Shown piece after piece: positions 27,008 to 34,726 of a DNA stretch of 64,000 bases (positions within the stretch are counted from its first letter, which is position 1; each line of letters opens with the position of its first letter). The notes beneath the pieces are model-generated. The model worked only from the letters and a program-made list of their open reading frames with translations, had not been told where the DNA came from and searched no databases. Source of the stretch: Virgibacillus proomii (GTDB lineage Bacteria > Bacillota > Bacilli > Bacillales > Amphibacillaceae); NCBI RefSeq assembly GCF_900162615.1, contig NZ_FUFN01000010.1, positions 502,149 to 566,148 on the forward strand. The letters are read 5' to 3'. The translations under genes and the position numbers were made by a program.

Positions 27008-27837
27008 AAAGCTATTTGAGATTAACCGAGTTTGAACTGGGCAGATTTTTCAAACTGTATCTTACGTTAATGGGGCTCACCATAATCAGCCAAATTATCG
27101 GTATTGTCGTTGTTGCTAACAACTATATGGGCGAGGCAAATAGATCGATATACGAAGAGTCTATGTCTAAGCAGGAATTCCTTGAAGAATTTGGGGATAT
27201 CAGTTTATTGAATTTTGCTCAAACGATTTGGTTTTTAGCTCCAATTGCAATTTGTATTACTGCTTTATTATTTTATATATTTATGATTTGGTACCGGGAT
27301 TGGTTTGGTAAGAATACGTTTATTTATCGATTATTAATGTTGCCAACTGCTAGAATTAACCTATTTTTTGCTAAAGCAACCGCGATTTTACTAATGGTAT
27401 TTGGTCTAGTAGCATTGCAAATTATTTTGTTATATATAGAAGGAATTATTTTGGACTGGATCGTTCCGAATGAATTTTTGAAAGAGATGACCATTCATCA
27501 GATCAGTCATTCATTTCCAGAATTAGGAATATTGTATCCCCCTACGTTTACAGAATTTATCCTTTATTATGGTACTGGTTTAATGGCTGTATTTATTTTA
27601 TTTACTGCCATCTTATTAGAACGGAGTTTTCGCTGGAAAGGGTTGTTATTGGGTATAGGTTATATAGGTTTGACCACTGCTTTCTTTTTGTTACCAGTAA
27701 TTTTGACAGTAATGTTCGATAAGACCTACTTGTATCCAACGGAGTGGCTGATTATACAAAGTATCTTCGGGATCATTCTTATCGTTATTTCGATTGGCTT
27801 AAGTCGATATTTATTAAAGAAACGGATTACGGTTTAA
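27004..27837 (+). CDS. ABC transporter permease subunit
   Basis: A membrane protein of 277 residues with about six hydrophobic segments (around 15-40, 75-98, 115-150, 190-210, 218-240 and 250-270). Segments 1 and 2 are separated by a sizeable extracytoplasmic loop (about 41-70). The architecture matches ABC-2-type exporters of YtrC/YtrD kind. Its start overlaps the ATPase stop. The substrate is unknown. Confidence 0.75.
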   Translation: MKSYLRLTEFELGRFFKLYLTLMGLTIISQIIGIVVVANNYMGEANRSIYEESMSKQEFLEEFGDISLLNFAQTIWFLAPIAICITALLFYIFMIWYRDWFGKNTFIYRLLMLPTARINLFFAKATAILLMVFGLVALQIILLYIEGIILDWIVPNEFLKEMTIHQISHSFPELGILYPPTFTEFILYYGTGLMAVFILFTAILLERSFRWKGLLLGIGYIGLTTAFFLLPVILTVMFDKTYLYPTEWLIIQSIFGIILIVISIGLSRYLLKKRITV

Positions 27838-27848
27838 GGAGGAGTACA

Positions 27849-29099
27849 ATGCAACGATATTGGAAAATGATTTTTATTACCAGCCTGTTTATTGTTATTA
27901 TTGGCACGTTTTACATACAAAGTGCGCTGGCGATTAACAAGCTTCCAGAATTTAATTGGGAAAAACAAGCTGGTGATGATAACGTATTAGAAGGAATAAT
28001 CCTATCTGGAGGAATTACGGATGAGGATCATAGTGTAGACGAACCATTCACCATTAAGAATAATAGCACTATATATACTAGTGAATTATCCCTTGTTGAC
28101 CGTTTGAATAATTACACATATGACCCTGAAATTAAAAAATTACAAAAAAAATATCGCAGTTTTATGCGCGGAAAATATGAGAGTATTTCCAATTATTATG
28201 AAGACGAAAAGGTACTTGTTTATGCTGATATTAACTCGAAATGGGATAGTAATCGATTTAAAGAATCCGATTTCCAATTAAATGTAGAGGTGCTTTATAA
28301 GGATAAAGATGAAAAAGCAGCATTCACAATTGATATACCAAATCAAGATAATTATCAGTATATGACGATAGAAGCTGTAAATGTAACTGATGGTAAGCTT
28401 CATATTATTACAAGTAACGATTTAATGGTACATGGATCGGATGAAGCAACAACAGAAGTGCGATTGTATCTTCTTAACCTTGCTGGAGGAAAACTGATCA
28501 ATGAAGAGAGTATTTTTAGCCATTCTCAAGAGGGAGATTATACAGAGGTAGGTATACTTAACGATAATCGTGATCTGCAAAAAAATAATTATATTGTAAT
28601 CGAAGGTACTGATTGGGAAAACATGGAGCGTTCAGAAGATGAAGGCGAAGATATATATGAGGAAGTTGTTAAAGACAGAAAGATAATTGTTTTAAATCTA
28701 AAAACAAAAGAGCAAATACCGTTAGAAGTACCAGAAGAACTGCTTAATCAGGAAATTATTCCAGCAACAAATGAAGGGAAAATTTATTTCTTTAAACAAA
28801 ATAAGAAAGGACTGGAAATAATACCATATGATTTTGTTAAGCAGAAATTAGAAAAGCCGTTTGAAATCGAACTTTTTGAACAGAGAATACTGGATCCATC
28901 TGAGGAATTTAAGCAAATCAAAGATGGAAAATTATATTATGCAATGAATTTTCCTCCTATGGAGGGAGAAAAAAGGAATCCGATTATGTATATCATTGAT
29001 TTAAACAGTCAAGAGCTGATTTATCATGGAACGTTAAAGTCGGATGCTATGTTGCCAGAAGACTATTATTTCTATATGTATGATTTTTTTATACAATAA
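27849..29099 (+). CDS. Membrane-anchored extracytoplasmic protein of the YtrA-type operon
   Basis: 416 residues from the ATG at 27849, chosen because TTAAGGAGGAGTACA precedes it; the frame is open further upstream inside the permease gene. One N-terminal transmembrane segment (about 6-27) is followed by a large, acidic outside domain. That domain has many short beta-like segments (for example YNYIVIEGTDW-like, IIVLNLKTKEQIPLEV, PIMYIIDLNSQELIYHG), suggesting a repeated beta or propeller-like fold. I do not recognise the family. Position as the last gene implies a sensor or accessory role for the exporter. Confidence 0.6.
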   Translation: MQRYWKMIFITSLFIVIIGTFYIQSALAINKLPEFNWEKQAGDDNVLEGIILSGGITDEDHSVDEPFTIKNNSTIYTSELSLVDRLNNYTYDPEIKKLQKKYRSFMRGKYESISNYYEDEKVLVYADINSKWDSNRFKESDFQLNVEVLYKDKDEKAAFTIDIPNQDNYQYMTIEAVNVTDGKLHIITSNDLMVHGSDEATTEVRLYLLNLAGGKLINEESIFSHSQEGDYTEVGILNDNRDLQKNNYIVIEGTDWENMERSEDEGEDIYEEVVKDRKIIVLNLKTKEQIPLEVPEELLNQEIIPATNEGKIYFFKQNKKGLEIIPYDFVKQKLEKPFEIELFEQRILDPSEEFKQIKDGKLYYAMNFPPMEGEKRNPIMYIIDLNSQELIYHGTLKSDAMLPEDYYFYMYDFFIQ

Positions 29100-29121
29100 T
29101 TAATCATGTGGTTGGAGTTTG

Positions 29122-29469
29122 CTAGTTAGCTCCAACCACATTGTCATATATTTTTCTTAGCTTTTCTGAAAATAAATCCATATGAACTATCCTCGCCTCA
29201 CGCAAATTTTCTTTTCCATCTATGAAAAGGAGCAGCACAGGAACGGTAAACACAGAAAAACGTCCAGCAATCGCTTCTACCTGCTCTGCTTTAATATGCG
29301 CCGTAGCAATTTTTGGGTAGTTTGCCATCAGAACTTCTACCTGTGGTAATAAACCATGGCAAACACTGCAACCTTCTCGGGAAATATATAGAAAAGCAAG
29401 CTGATTTGCTTCGATAAATGCATCAATGTCCTCTAAATTCGTCAATACTGCAAATTTATTTTTTTCCAA
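29122..29469 (-). CDS. Thioredoxin-like protein
   Basis: A thioredoxin-fold protein of 115 residues. The active site is CSVC in ISREGCSVCHGLLPQVEVLM (about 36-39), and the cis-proline is in FTVPVLLLFIDG. The start is TTG at 29469, with AGGAGGG placed correctly. There is no signal peptide, so it is cytosolic. Related Bacillus proteins (YtpP-like) are of similar length. The redox partner is unknown, and it points toward the end of the ABC operon. Confidence 0.75.
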   Translation of the reverse strand: MEKNKFAVLTNLEDIDAFIEANQLAFLYISREGCSVCHGLLPQVEVLMANYPKIATAHIKAEQVEAIAGRFSVFTVPVLLLFIDGKENLREARIVHMDLFSEKLRKIYDNVVGAN

Positions 29470-29574
29470 TGATAATTCCCTCCTACGAGTAGCATATCAC
29501 AGGAAAGAATAGACTTCCTGTTTTACGTCTAGCTAATAAACAAAGTCGGTTATAAAAGGGAGATTACATGAATA

Positions 29575-29725
29575 AATTATAGTATGTCGCTAACCGAGCG
29601 CTACTAGCTTTTGTTCCTTCCCGATTAATTTCAGATCGGCAAAAAAGAAAAGCGCTTGATCAGCCGGGGTGAAAGAATACTCCTACAAAGTAAGTTTCAC
29701 TTTAGTAAAAATGTATGAATACCGT
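29575..29725 (+). repeat. Dispersed composite repeat, partial copy R6
   Basis: It carries GTCGCTAACCGAGCGCTACT and AGCTTTTGTTC (the right-end module), followed by a short hairpin and AAGTTTCACTTTAGTAAA. The rest of the 29470-30016 gap holds a hairpin with a T run near 29824-29852 (AAAGGGCCGA...TCGGCTCTTTTTT, likely a terminator) and no gene that I can support. Confidence 0.5.
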
Positions 29726-30016
29726 GAGTAAGATGCTGATGCTAATTAATTTTGCAAGCATACGATAATATAAATCAAACAAGCTTGTTATGATTTACCC
29801 ATGAATTGTTCTCCTCAAAAAAAGGGCCGATACGTCGTCGGCTCTTTTTTATTTGTTAAAAATGTAGGTAAAGAAAATGAGATATGAAGTCGTTAGTGCG
29901 ACAAGGGTGCTTGGATCAGAGGCTTTGTCGCTAGCTAAGTTTTTTATCTATGATGGTGATGAGACTACTTATTTAGTTACTTTATATCAATTTTGTTGCA
30001 AAAAGACAGATACCCT

Positions 30017-30044
30017 ACCACAACTAATTATTATTCATATATTA
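30017..30044 (+). promoter_or_regulatory. Sigma-K-like promoter, module 1
   Basis: ACC (30017-30019), a 16-base spacer and CATATATTA (30036-30044) match the sigma-K pattern AC-N16-17-CATAnnnTA. The same block recurs before modules 2 and 3 at the same distance from the genes. Confidence 0.65.
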
Positions 30045-30072
30045 CAAGTGTAAACAGAAAGGAGTGTTAAAC

Positions 30073-30402
30073 GTGAGTTACTATTCAAGGCATTGTGATT
30101 TTGATAAGAAACATGATTTTAGACGTATAGAGGTGATGCTAGAAGATATTCTAGTTCAACTTCAACAGCAAAAACAGCGTCAATATCAAAACCAAGCACA
30201 ATCTCAAGCACAAAGTGATCGAACCAAATTTGAAAACAACGGAAATCCAGACATCACTATTAAAAATGAAGCAAATGCCATAGCCGTTGCAGCTATTGTT
30301 ATTTTAGTAAGCTTGTTCAGTGATCATTCAGGCAAGAAGGTAAATAAAAAGTCCGTAGAAGAATTTGCTGAAATGTTTAAAGAACTTAACGTTTCTGAGT
30401 AA
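30073..30402 (+). CDS. Array protein A1 (candidate spore-surface protein)
   Basis: First of six intact paralogous small proteins. About 109 residues from GTG at 30073 (AAAGGAG upstream). Layout: a His/Cys/Asp-rich start (SYYSRHCDFDKKHDFR), an amphipathic helix (VMLEDILVQLQQQKQ), a Gln-rich linker (QYQNQAQSQAQSDRTKFENN), the invariant NGNPDITIKNEANA block, a hydrophobic stretch (IAVAAIVILVSLF) and a lysine-rich tail (KKVNKKSVEEFAEMFKELN). I do not recognise the family. CotX/CotV-like coat proteins have a loosely similar plan. With a sigma-K-like promoter, a late mother-cell (coat or exosporium) role is inferred. Confidence 0.65.
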   Translation: MSYYSRHCDFDKKHDFRRIEVMLEDILVQLQQQKQRQYQNQAQSQAQSDRTKFENNGNPDITIKNEANAIAVAAIVILVSLFSDHSGKKVNKKSVEEFAEMFKELNVSE

Positions 30403-30511
30403 TAATCGGTCGGGGGCTGAGTGCCCCTTATCCTATTATATACGGCAGATGCTGTATTGTGTTTGTTAAAAAAATTTAGGTAAACAAGAAAAAACAAAGA
30501 GGGTGTTTATT

Positions 30512-30736
30512 ATGGGATACTATCACGATGATGTTCGTAGTATAGAAGTGAAGCTCAGAGATATTTTAGTTCAACTTCAGCAGGAAAAGCAGTGGCAATA
30601 TCAAAATGAAGCACAGTCTCAGACACAAAGTGATCGAACTATATTTAAAAACAACGGAAATCCAGACATCACTATTAAAAACGAAGCAAATGCTATAGCT
30701 ATTGCTGCTATTATTTTAGCTATATTCATTGGATAA
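30512..30736 (+). CDS. Array protein B1 (short paralogue)
   Basis: 74 residues from the ATG at 30512 (GAGGGTG upstream; the frame also opens at 30503). B-type proteins replace the long His/Cys-rich start with MGYYHDDVRSIEVKLRDILV. The Gln-rich linker, NGNPDITIKNEANA block and hydrophobic stretch follow (IAIAAIILAIFIG). B1 stops right after the hydrophobic part and lacks the lysine-rich tail of its five paralogues, so it may be a natural truncation. It is followed by a strong terminator at 30795. Confidence 0.6.
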   Translation: MGYYHDDVRSIEVKLRDILVQLQQEKQWQYQNEAQSQTQSDRTIFKNNGNPDITIKNEANAIAIAAIILAIFIG

Positions 30737-30794
30737 ATAGCCAATAATTTTTAGTTATATGAGTAAATATAAAATCTCAGCAAGGAAGATTCTT

Positions 30795-30832
30795 AAGAAG
30801 CTATCTATTTATTAGGGATAGCTTCTTTTTTT
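30795..30832 (+). terminator. Terminator of array module 1
   Basis: The stem AAGAAGCTATC / GATAGCTTCTT is followed by TTTTT. It marks A1-B1 as one transcription unit. Confidence 0.85.
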
Positions 30833-31168
30833 AATTTAATAAAGCGTAAAAATTTTAGTTAAGGCGAGGAAATGGACACGACGTCAAAAATTTTTAGATT
30901 TTAATATTAACATGCTTATGAAATACAGAATATTTGACATATTTGAATTTGATCATTGGCTTGTTTTTGCTCTGCTTCTATATCTAGATCCATTTGCCGA
31001 AACTACGTTATCTTGAACCTCTCAGTCTATTTCTCCTCTTTGATCGAGCTATTTTTAGTGTAAGCATAACCAGCAGATCCCTGCGCCAGAGACTCTGGTT
31101 TCCCAAATGAAAAGTTGACTTTCTTCTAGTTTCTTTTATCAATTTAGTTGTAAAAAGACAGATACCCT

Positions 31169-31196
31169 ACCACAACTAATAATCATTCATATATTA
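31169..31196 (+). promoter_or_regulatory. Sigma-K-like promoter, module 2
   Basis: ACC (31169-31171), 16 bases and CATATATTA (31188-31196). It is nearly identical to the module 1 copy from about 40 bases upstream through the ribosome site. The region 30833-31140 before it has no gene. Confidence 0.65.
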
Positions 31197-31224
31197 CAAG
31201 TGTAAACAGAAAGGAGTGTTAAAG

Positions 31225-31560
31225 ATGACTCGCTATTCAAGGCATAAAGATTTCGATAAGAAACATGATTTTAGACGTATAGAGGTGATGCTAGAAGATA
31301 TTTTAGTTCAACTTCAGCAGCAAAAACAGTGGCAATATGAAAACCAAGCACAATCTCAAGCACAAAGTGATCGAACTAAATTTGAAAACAATGGGAATCC
31401 AAACATTACCATTAAAAATGAAGCAAATGCTTTAGCTGTTGCAGTCATTGTTATTATAGTACGTTTGTTTAGTGGTCATTCCGGCAAATTAAAGGTAAAT
31501 AAAAAATCTGTAGAAGAATTTGTTGACTTGTGTAAAGAAATCAGCAGTTCTTTTGAGTAA
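31225..31560 (+). CDS. Array protein A2
   Basis: A-type paralogue of 111 residues from the ATG at 31225 (AAAGGAG upstream). It starts MTRYSRHKDFDKKHDFRRIE, and the Gln-rich and NGNPNITIKNEANA blocks are intact. The hydrophobic segment is LAVAVIVIIVRLF and the tail LKVNKKSVEEFVDLCKEISS contains one cysteine. Compared with A1 the N-terminal cysteine has become lysine. A GC-rich hairpin (caggggctctaga...ccccctgg) separates it from B2. Confidence 0.65.
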   Translation: MTRYSRHKDFDKKHDFRRIEVMLEDILVQLQQQKQWQYENQAQSQAQSDRTKFENNGNPNITIKNEANALAVAVIVIIVRLFSGHSGKLKVNKKSVEEFVDLCKEISSSFE

Positions 31561-31699
31561 GGTTGTTAATCAGGGGCTCTAGATCCCCCTGGCACTATTA
31601 ATGGTTTACCGTATTATATACGGCAAATGCTGAATTGGTGCTTGTTTTTTTAAAAAAAGTTATGAACACAAGAAAAAAGACTGAAGGAGTGAAGTTATT

Positions 31700-32008
31700 A
31701 TGGGATGCTATCATGATGATTTACGTAATTTAGAGGTGATGCTAGAAGATATTTTAGTTCAACTTCAGCAACAAAAACAGCGTCAATATCAAAACCAAGC
31801 ACAATCTCAAGCACAAAGTGATCGAACTAAATTTGAAAACAATGGAAATCCAGACATCACCATTAAAAATGAAGCAAATGCTATAGCCGTTGCAGCTATT
31901 GTTATTTTAGTAAGCTTGTTCAGTGATCATTCAGGCAAGAAGGTAAATAAAAAGTCCGTAGAAGAATTTGCTGAAATGTTTAAAGAACTTAACAATTATG
32001 TTGAGTAA
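31700..32008 (+). CDS. Array protein B2
   Basis: B-type paralogue of 102 residues, starting MGCYHDDLRNLEVMLEDILV behind AAGGAGTG. From the Gln-rich block to the lysine-rich tail it is almost identical to A1 rather than to B1 or B3, while its start is B-type. This mosaic suggests recent gene conversion or recombination within the array. Confidence 0.65.
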   Translation: MGCYHDDLRNLEVMLEDILVQLQQQKQRQYQNQAQSQAQSDRTKFENNGNPDITIKNEANAIAVAAIVILVSLFSDHSGKKVNKKSVEEFAEMFKELNNYVE

Positions 32009-32082
32009 AGTTGCTTAATTGGGGGGCTAAAACGCCCCTATAGCAATTAACAATTTATCATATTAATACGAAAGATGCAGAA

Positions 32083-32200
32083 TTTGTGCCAAAGTGACCG
32101 AATAAAAATTTGAAAACAAGTAAATTAGGAATTTTTATAGATAATGAAACAAATGCCTTATCTATTCCTTCTATTATTTTTACTTTGTCGGTTATAATAA
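32083..32200 (+). pseudogene. Decayed seventh array paralogue
   Basis: The DNA from 32083 still aligns with the centre of the intact genes (CAAAGTGACCGAATAAAAAT, TTTGAAAACAA, AATGAAACAAATGCCTTATC), but frame and start are lost. It lies between B2 and a terminator at 32225-32264. Confidence 0.65.
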
Positions 32201-32224
32201 TCAAAAAAATGCGTTCATATTTTT

Positions 32225-32264
32225 AAGAGGGTATCTTTTCAGGTTGATAGCCTCTTTTTTTTTT
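32225..32264 (+). terminator. Terminator of array module 2
   Basis: The stem AGAGGGTATC / GATAGCCTCT is followed by a run of ten T residues. Confidence 0.85.
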
Positions 32265-32433
32265 GCACGTAAAAAAGTGACGTCATGCTTTTGTTCATAA
32301 GAATGTTACAAGAAACATTTGCTACACGAAAATATCCTTTTTCCACGAAAGCTTGTTTTTTATTTGTTAAGAGCGATATCTATTATCAATTTAGTTTTTT
32401 TTATCAATTTAGTTGTAAAAAGACAGATACCCT

Positions 32434-32461
32434 ACCATAACTAATAATTATTCATATATTA
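32434..32461 (+). promoter_or_regulatory. Sigma-K-like promoter, module 3
   Basis: ACC (32434-32436), 16 bases and CATATATTA (32453-32461). The flanking AGACAGATACCCTACCA and the ribosome-site region are conserved with modules 1 and 2. Confidence 0.65.
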
Positions 32462-32489
32462 CAAGTATAAACAGAAAGGAGTGTTAAAT

Positions 32490-32825
32490 ATGAGTTATTG
32501 TTCAAGGCATTGCGATTGTGACAAGAGATGTGATTTTAAACATTTAGAGGTGATGCTAGAAGATATTCTAGTTCAACTTCAGCAACAGAAACAACGTCAA
32601 TATCAAAACCAAACACAGGCACAAACTCAAAGCGATCGAACTAAATTTGAAAACAATGGAAATCCAAACATCACCATTAAAAATGAAGCAAATGCTTTAT
32701 CCATTGCAGCTATTATTATCATAGTACGTTTGTTTGGTGGTCATGGCGGCAAATTAAAAGTAAATAAAAAGTCCGTAGAAGAATTTGTTGACTTGTGTAA
32801 AGAAATTAGCAGTTCTTTTGAGTAA
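32490..32825 (+). CDS. Array protein A3
   Basis: A-type paralogue of 111 residues from the ATG at 32490. It has the most cysteine-rich start of the family (MSYCSRHCDCDKRCDFKHLE, four Cys in 15 residues), as if for cross-linking or metal binding. The linker reads QTQAQTQSDRTKFENN, and the hydrophobic segment is LSIAAIIIIVRLF with a glycine-rich GGHGGKLKV join. The tail ends in CKEISSSFE. Followed by the palindrome CAGGGGCTCTAGAGGCCCCT. Confidence 0.65.
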   Translation: MSYCSRHCDCDKRCDFKHLEVMLEDILVQLQQQKQRQYQNQTQAQTQSDRTKFENNGNPNITIKNEANALSIAAIIIIVRLFGGHGGKLKVNKKSVEEFVDLCKEISSSFE

Positions 32826-32920
32826 AGTTGTTGATCAGGGGCTCTAGAGGCCCCTGTCACTATTAATGATTTACCATACTGTATGCGACAGGTGCTGAAT
32901 CAACAATAAAGGGTGAACGT

Positions 32921-33235
32921 ATGATGGGATGTTATCATGATGATTTACGTAGTATAGAAGTAAAGTTGAAAGATATTCTAGTTCAACTTCAGCAACAGAA
33001 ACAGAACCAATATCAAAATCAAGCACAGGCACAAACTCAAAGCGATCGAACTAAATTTGAAAACAATGGAAATCCAAACATCACTATTAAAAATGAAGCA
33101 AATGCTTTATCCATTGCAGTCATTGTTATTATAATACGTTTGTTTAGTGGCCATTCCGGCAAATTAAAAGTAAATAAAAAGTCCGTAGAAGAATTTGTTG
33201 ACTTGTGTAAAGAAATTAGCAGTTCTTTTGAGTAA
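32921..33235 (+). CDS. Array protein B3
   Basis: B-type paralogue of 104 residues (or 103 from the second ATG at 32924), starting MMGCYHDDLRSIEVKLKDIL. From the linker onward it is nearly identical to A3, repeating the pattern that both members of a module resemble each other more than their counterparts do. Last intact member of the array; a further B-type start at about 33362 is cut off by a repeat element. Confidence 0.65.
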   Translation: MMGCYHDDLRSIEVKLKDILVQLQQQKQNQYQNQAQAQTQSDRTKFENNGNPNITIKNEANALSIAVIVIIIRLFSGHSGKLKVNKKSVEEFVDLCKEISSSFE

Positions 33236-33329
33236 GGTTGTTGATCAGGGGCTCTAGATGCCCCTATCATTAATAATGATTTACCATACTATATGCGACA
33301 GGTGCTGAATCTGTGCTTGCTTTTAGAAA

Positions 33330-33371
33330 ATTTTATGAGTACAACATTAAAGAGTGAATGTATGGTGGGAT
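33330..33371 (+). pseudogene. Truncated B-type array gene (start only)
   Basis: The sequence ACATTAAAGAGTGAATGTAT followed by GGTGGGATGT matches the region around the B3 start (ACAATAAAGGGTGAACGTAT and so on), including ribosome site and first codons (ATG GTG GGA TGT). Homology stops abruptly at 33371-33372, where the dispersed repeat left end AAGTCAACATCGG begins. Confidence 0.6.
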
Positions 33372-33530
33372 GTAAGTCAACATCGGTTCGAATCTAAAGG
33401 AAGGTCGACTAAAAGCGGGCTTGCCGCTCAGGTGTTGGCATAATCCTGTTTTAGAGGCATATTTCTTTTATCTAATCAGAAGATCTCCGGTGTACGTCGC
33501 TAACCGAGCACTACTAGCTTTTATTCCAAA
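33372..33530 (+). repeat. Dispersed composite repeat, copy R7 (short form)
   Basis: It shares AAGTCAACATCGGTTCGAAT and CTAAAGGAAGG at its left end with copy R3 (11752). Its right end is AGAAGATCTCCGG, then GTCGCTAACCGAGCACTACT and AGCTTTTATTCC. The central CCCGATT hairpin unit of other copies is absent. The remaining sequence to 33952 contains an open frame (33708-33920) without ribosome site or recognisable family, which I do not call a gene. Confidence 0.65.
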
Positions 33531-33952
33531 TAGGAAAGCATTTGTAAAAAATGAAATTCAATAAAAAGTGCCTCTTTAAGATGGTATGAAATGTGCAACT
33601 ACTATAATATAAAAGTCAATCACGACAAATGAAGTATTAAAAAATTGCAACTTTAAACCCGTGTATCTTAGGGTTTAGGAATTGCTAGTTTTCTTTATCG
33701 ATTAGATGTGAGACTTCTTGCGCCTCATACGAAGTTGGGATGCCCAAGAGATTGGTCAGCTTTTGGTACGAGCATTTTACATAGGGACAGATGTAGGACA
33801 TTGTTAGCTAAGCTTGGCATACTAGCATTAACCAACTCTAACGCTAAATCGGTGCTTGCACTTAATCGACAAACTGATGCGACCTTATTGAAGCAAGTAT
33901 TCTACAATTTTTTGCTTTGAGAGCTAAACTTCTTAGCAAGTGTTCAATCTTA

Positions 33953-34726
33953 TTACAAACTTTCCAAAATAAATTGTTTTATCTCCGCTGTTTTTTCTTC
34001 GTGGAATAGATCCACCATTTTACTTCCAACAACAACGCCATCACAGCAGGAGGCTAACGCTTGTGCCTGTTCACTTGTGGAGACGCCAAAGCCAGCTAGT
34101 ACAGGGATATCACTTTGCTGTTTTAGCTTTTGTAAATAGGTGTTTACCTCGTTTTCATAAGATGTTCTTGTGCCTGTTGTTCCTTTGACGGTAACTGCAT
34201 ACAGAAAGCCTTCCGATCTACTAATCAATGCATCGACTCTTTCTTTAGGGCTGGTTAAGGCAACTAGACGAATACATGCAATATCATATTTTGTTAGCAT
34301 ATCTGTCAGTAAATCTTCTTCTTCTAGAGGTAAATCGGGAACAATTACCCCATCAACACCAGCTTGAGAACAAGTTCTGGCAAATTGCTCCATGCCACAG
34401 GCGTAAATAGGGTTTAAGTAAGTCATTACTATAATTGGTACTTGCCGCTCATCCTTAAATGAACCAAGTGTGTCTAAAACAGCAGCCAATGTTGTATTTC
34501 GTTTAAGTGAGCGTTTTCCTGCATTTTGAATCGTTGGCCCGTCAGCCACTGGATCGGAAAATGGAATGCCAACTTCGATTGCGGCAACTCCACAATCCTG
34601 TAAAAAGAGAATACGTTCCTTTAGTTTATCCAGTCCACCATCACCAGCCATGATATAGGGGACAAATAAATTTTTATCCTTTGCTTGTAGTTGCTGTAAA
34701 TAATCAGTGAGTTTTGCTTTTCCCAT
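33953..34726 (-). CDS. trpA: Tryptophan synthase alpha subunit
   Basis: Cleaves indole-3-glycerol phosphate to indole for TrpB; about 257 residues. The catalytic glutamate lies in AIEVGIPFSDPVADGPTIQ, and GFGVSTSEQA is the phosphate-binding loop. The ATG at 34726 is chosen because GGAGGAG precedes it; the frame opens 23 codons earlier inside trpB. It overlaps the trpB end by 23 bases. Last gene of trpEGDCFBA. Confidence 0.95.
   Translation of the reverse strand: MGKAKLTDYLQQLQAKDKNLFVPYIMAGDGGLDKLKERILFLQDCGVAAIEVGIPFSDPVADGPTIQNAGKRSLKRNTTLAAVLDTLGSFKDERQVPIIVMTYLNPIYACGMEQFARTCSQAGVDGVIVPDLPLEEEDLLTDMLTKYDIACIRLVALTSPKERVDALISRSEGFLYAVTVKGTTGTRTSYENEVNTYLQKLKQQSDIPVLAGFGVSTSEQAQALASCCDGVVVGSKMVDLFHEEKTAEIKQFILESL

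Noticed and set aside
33708..33920. Open frame of 70 codons downstream of the small-protein array
   Set aside because: No ribosome site and no recognisable motifs; it may be a scrap of an unknown element, but there is no support for a gene.
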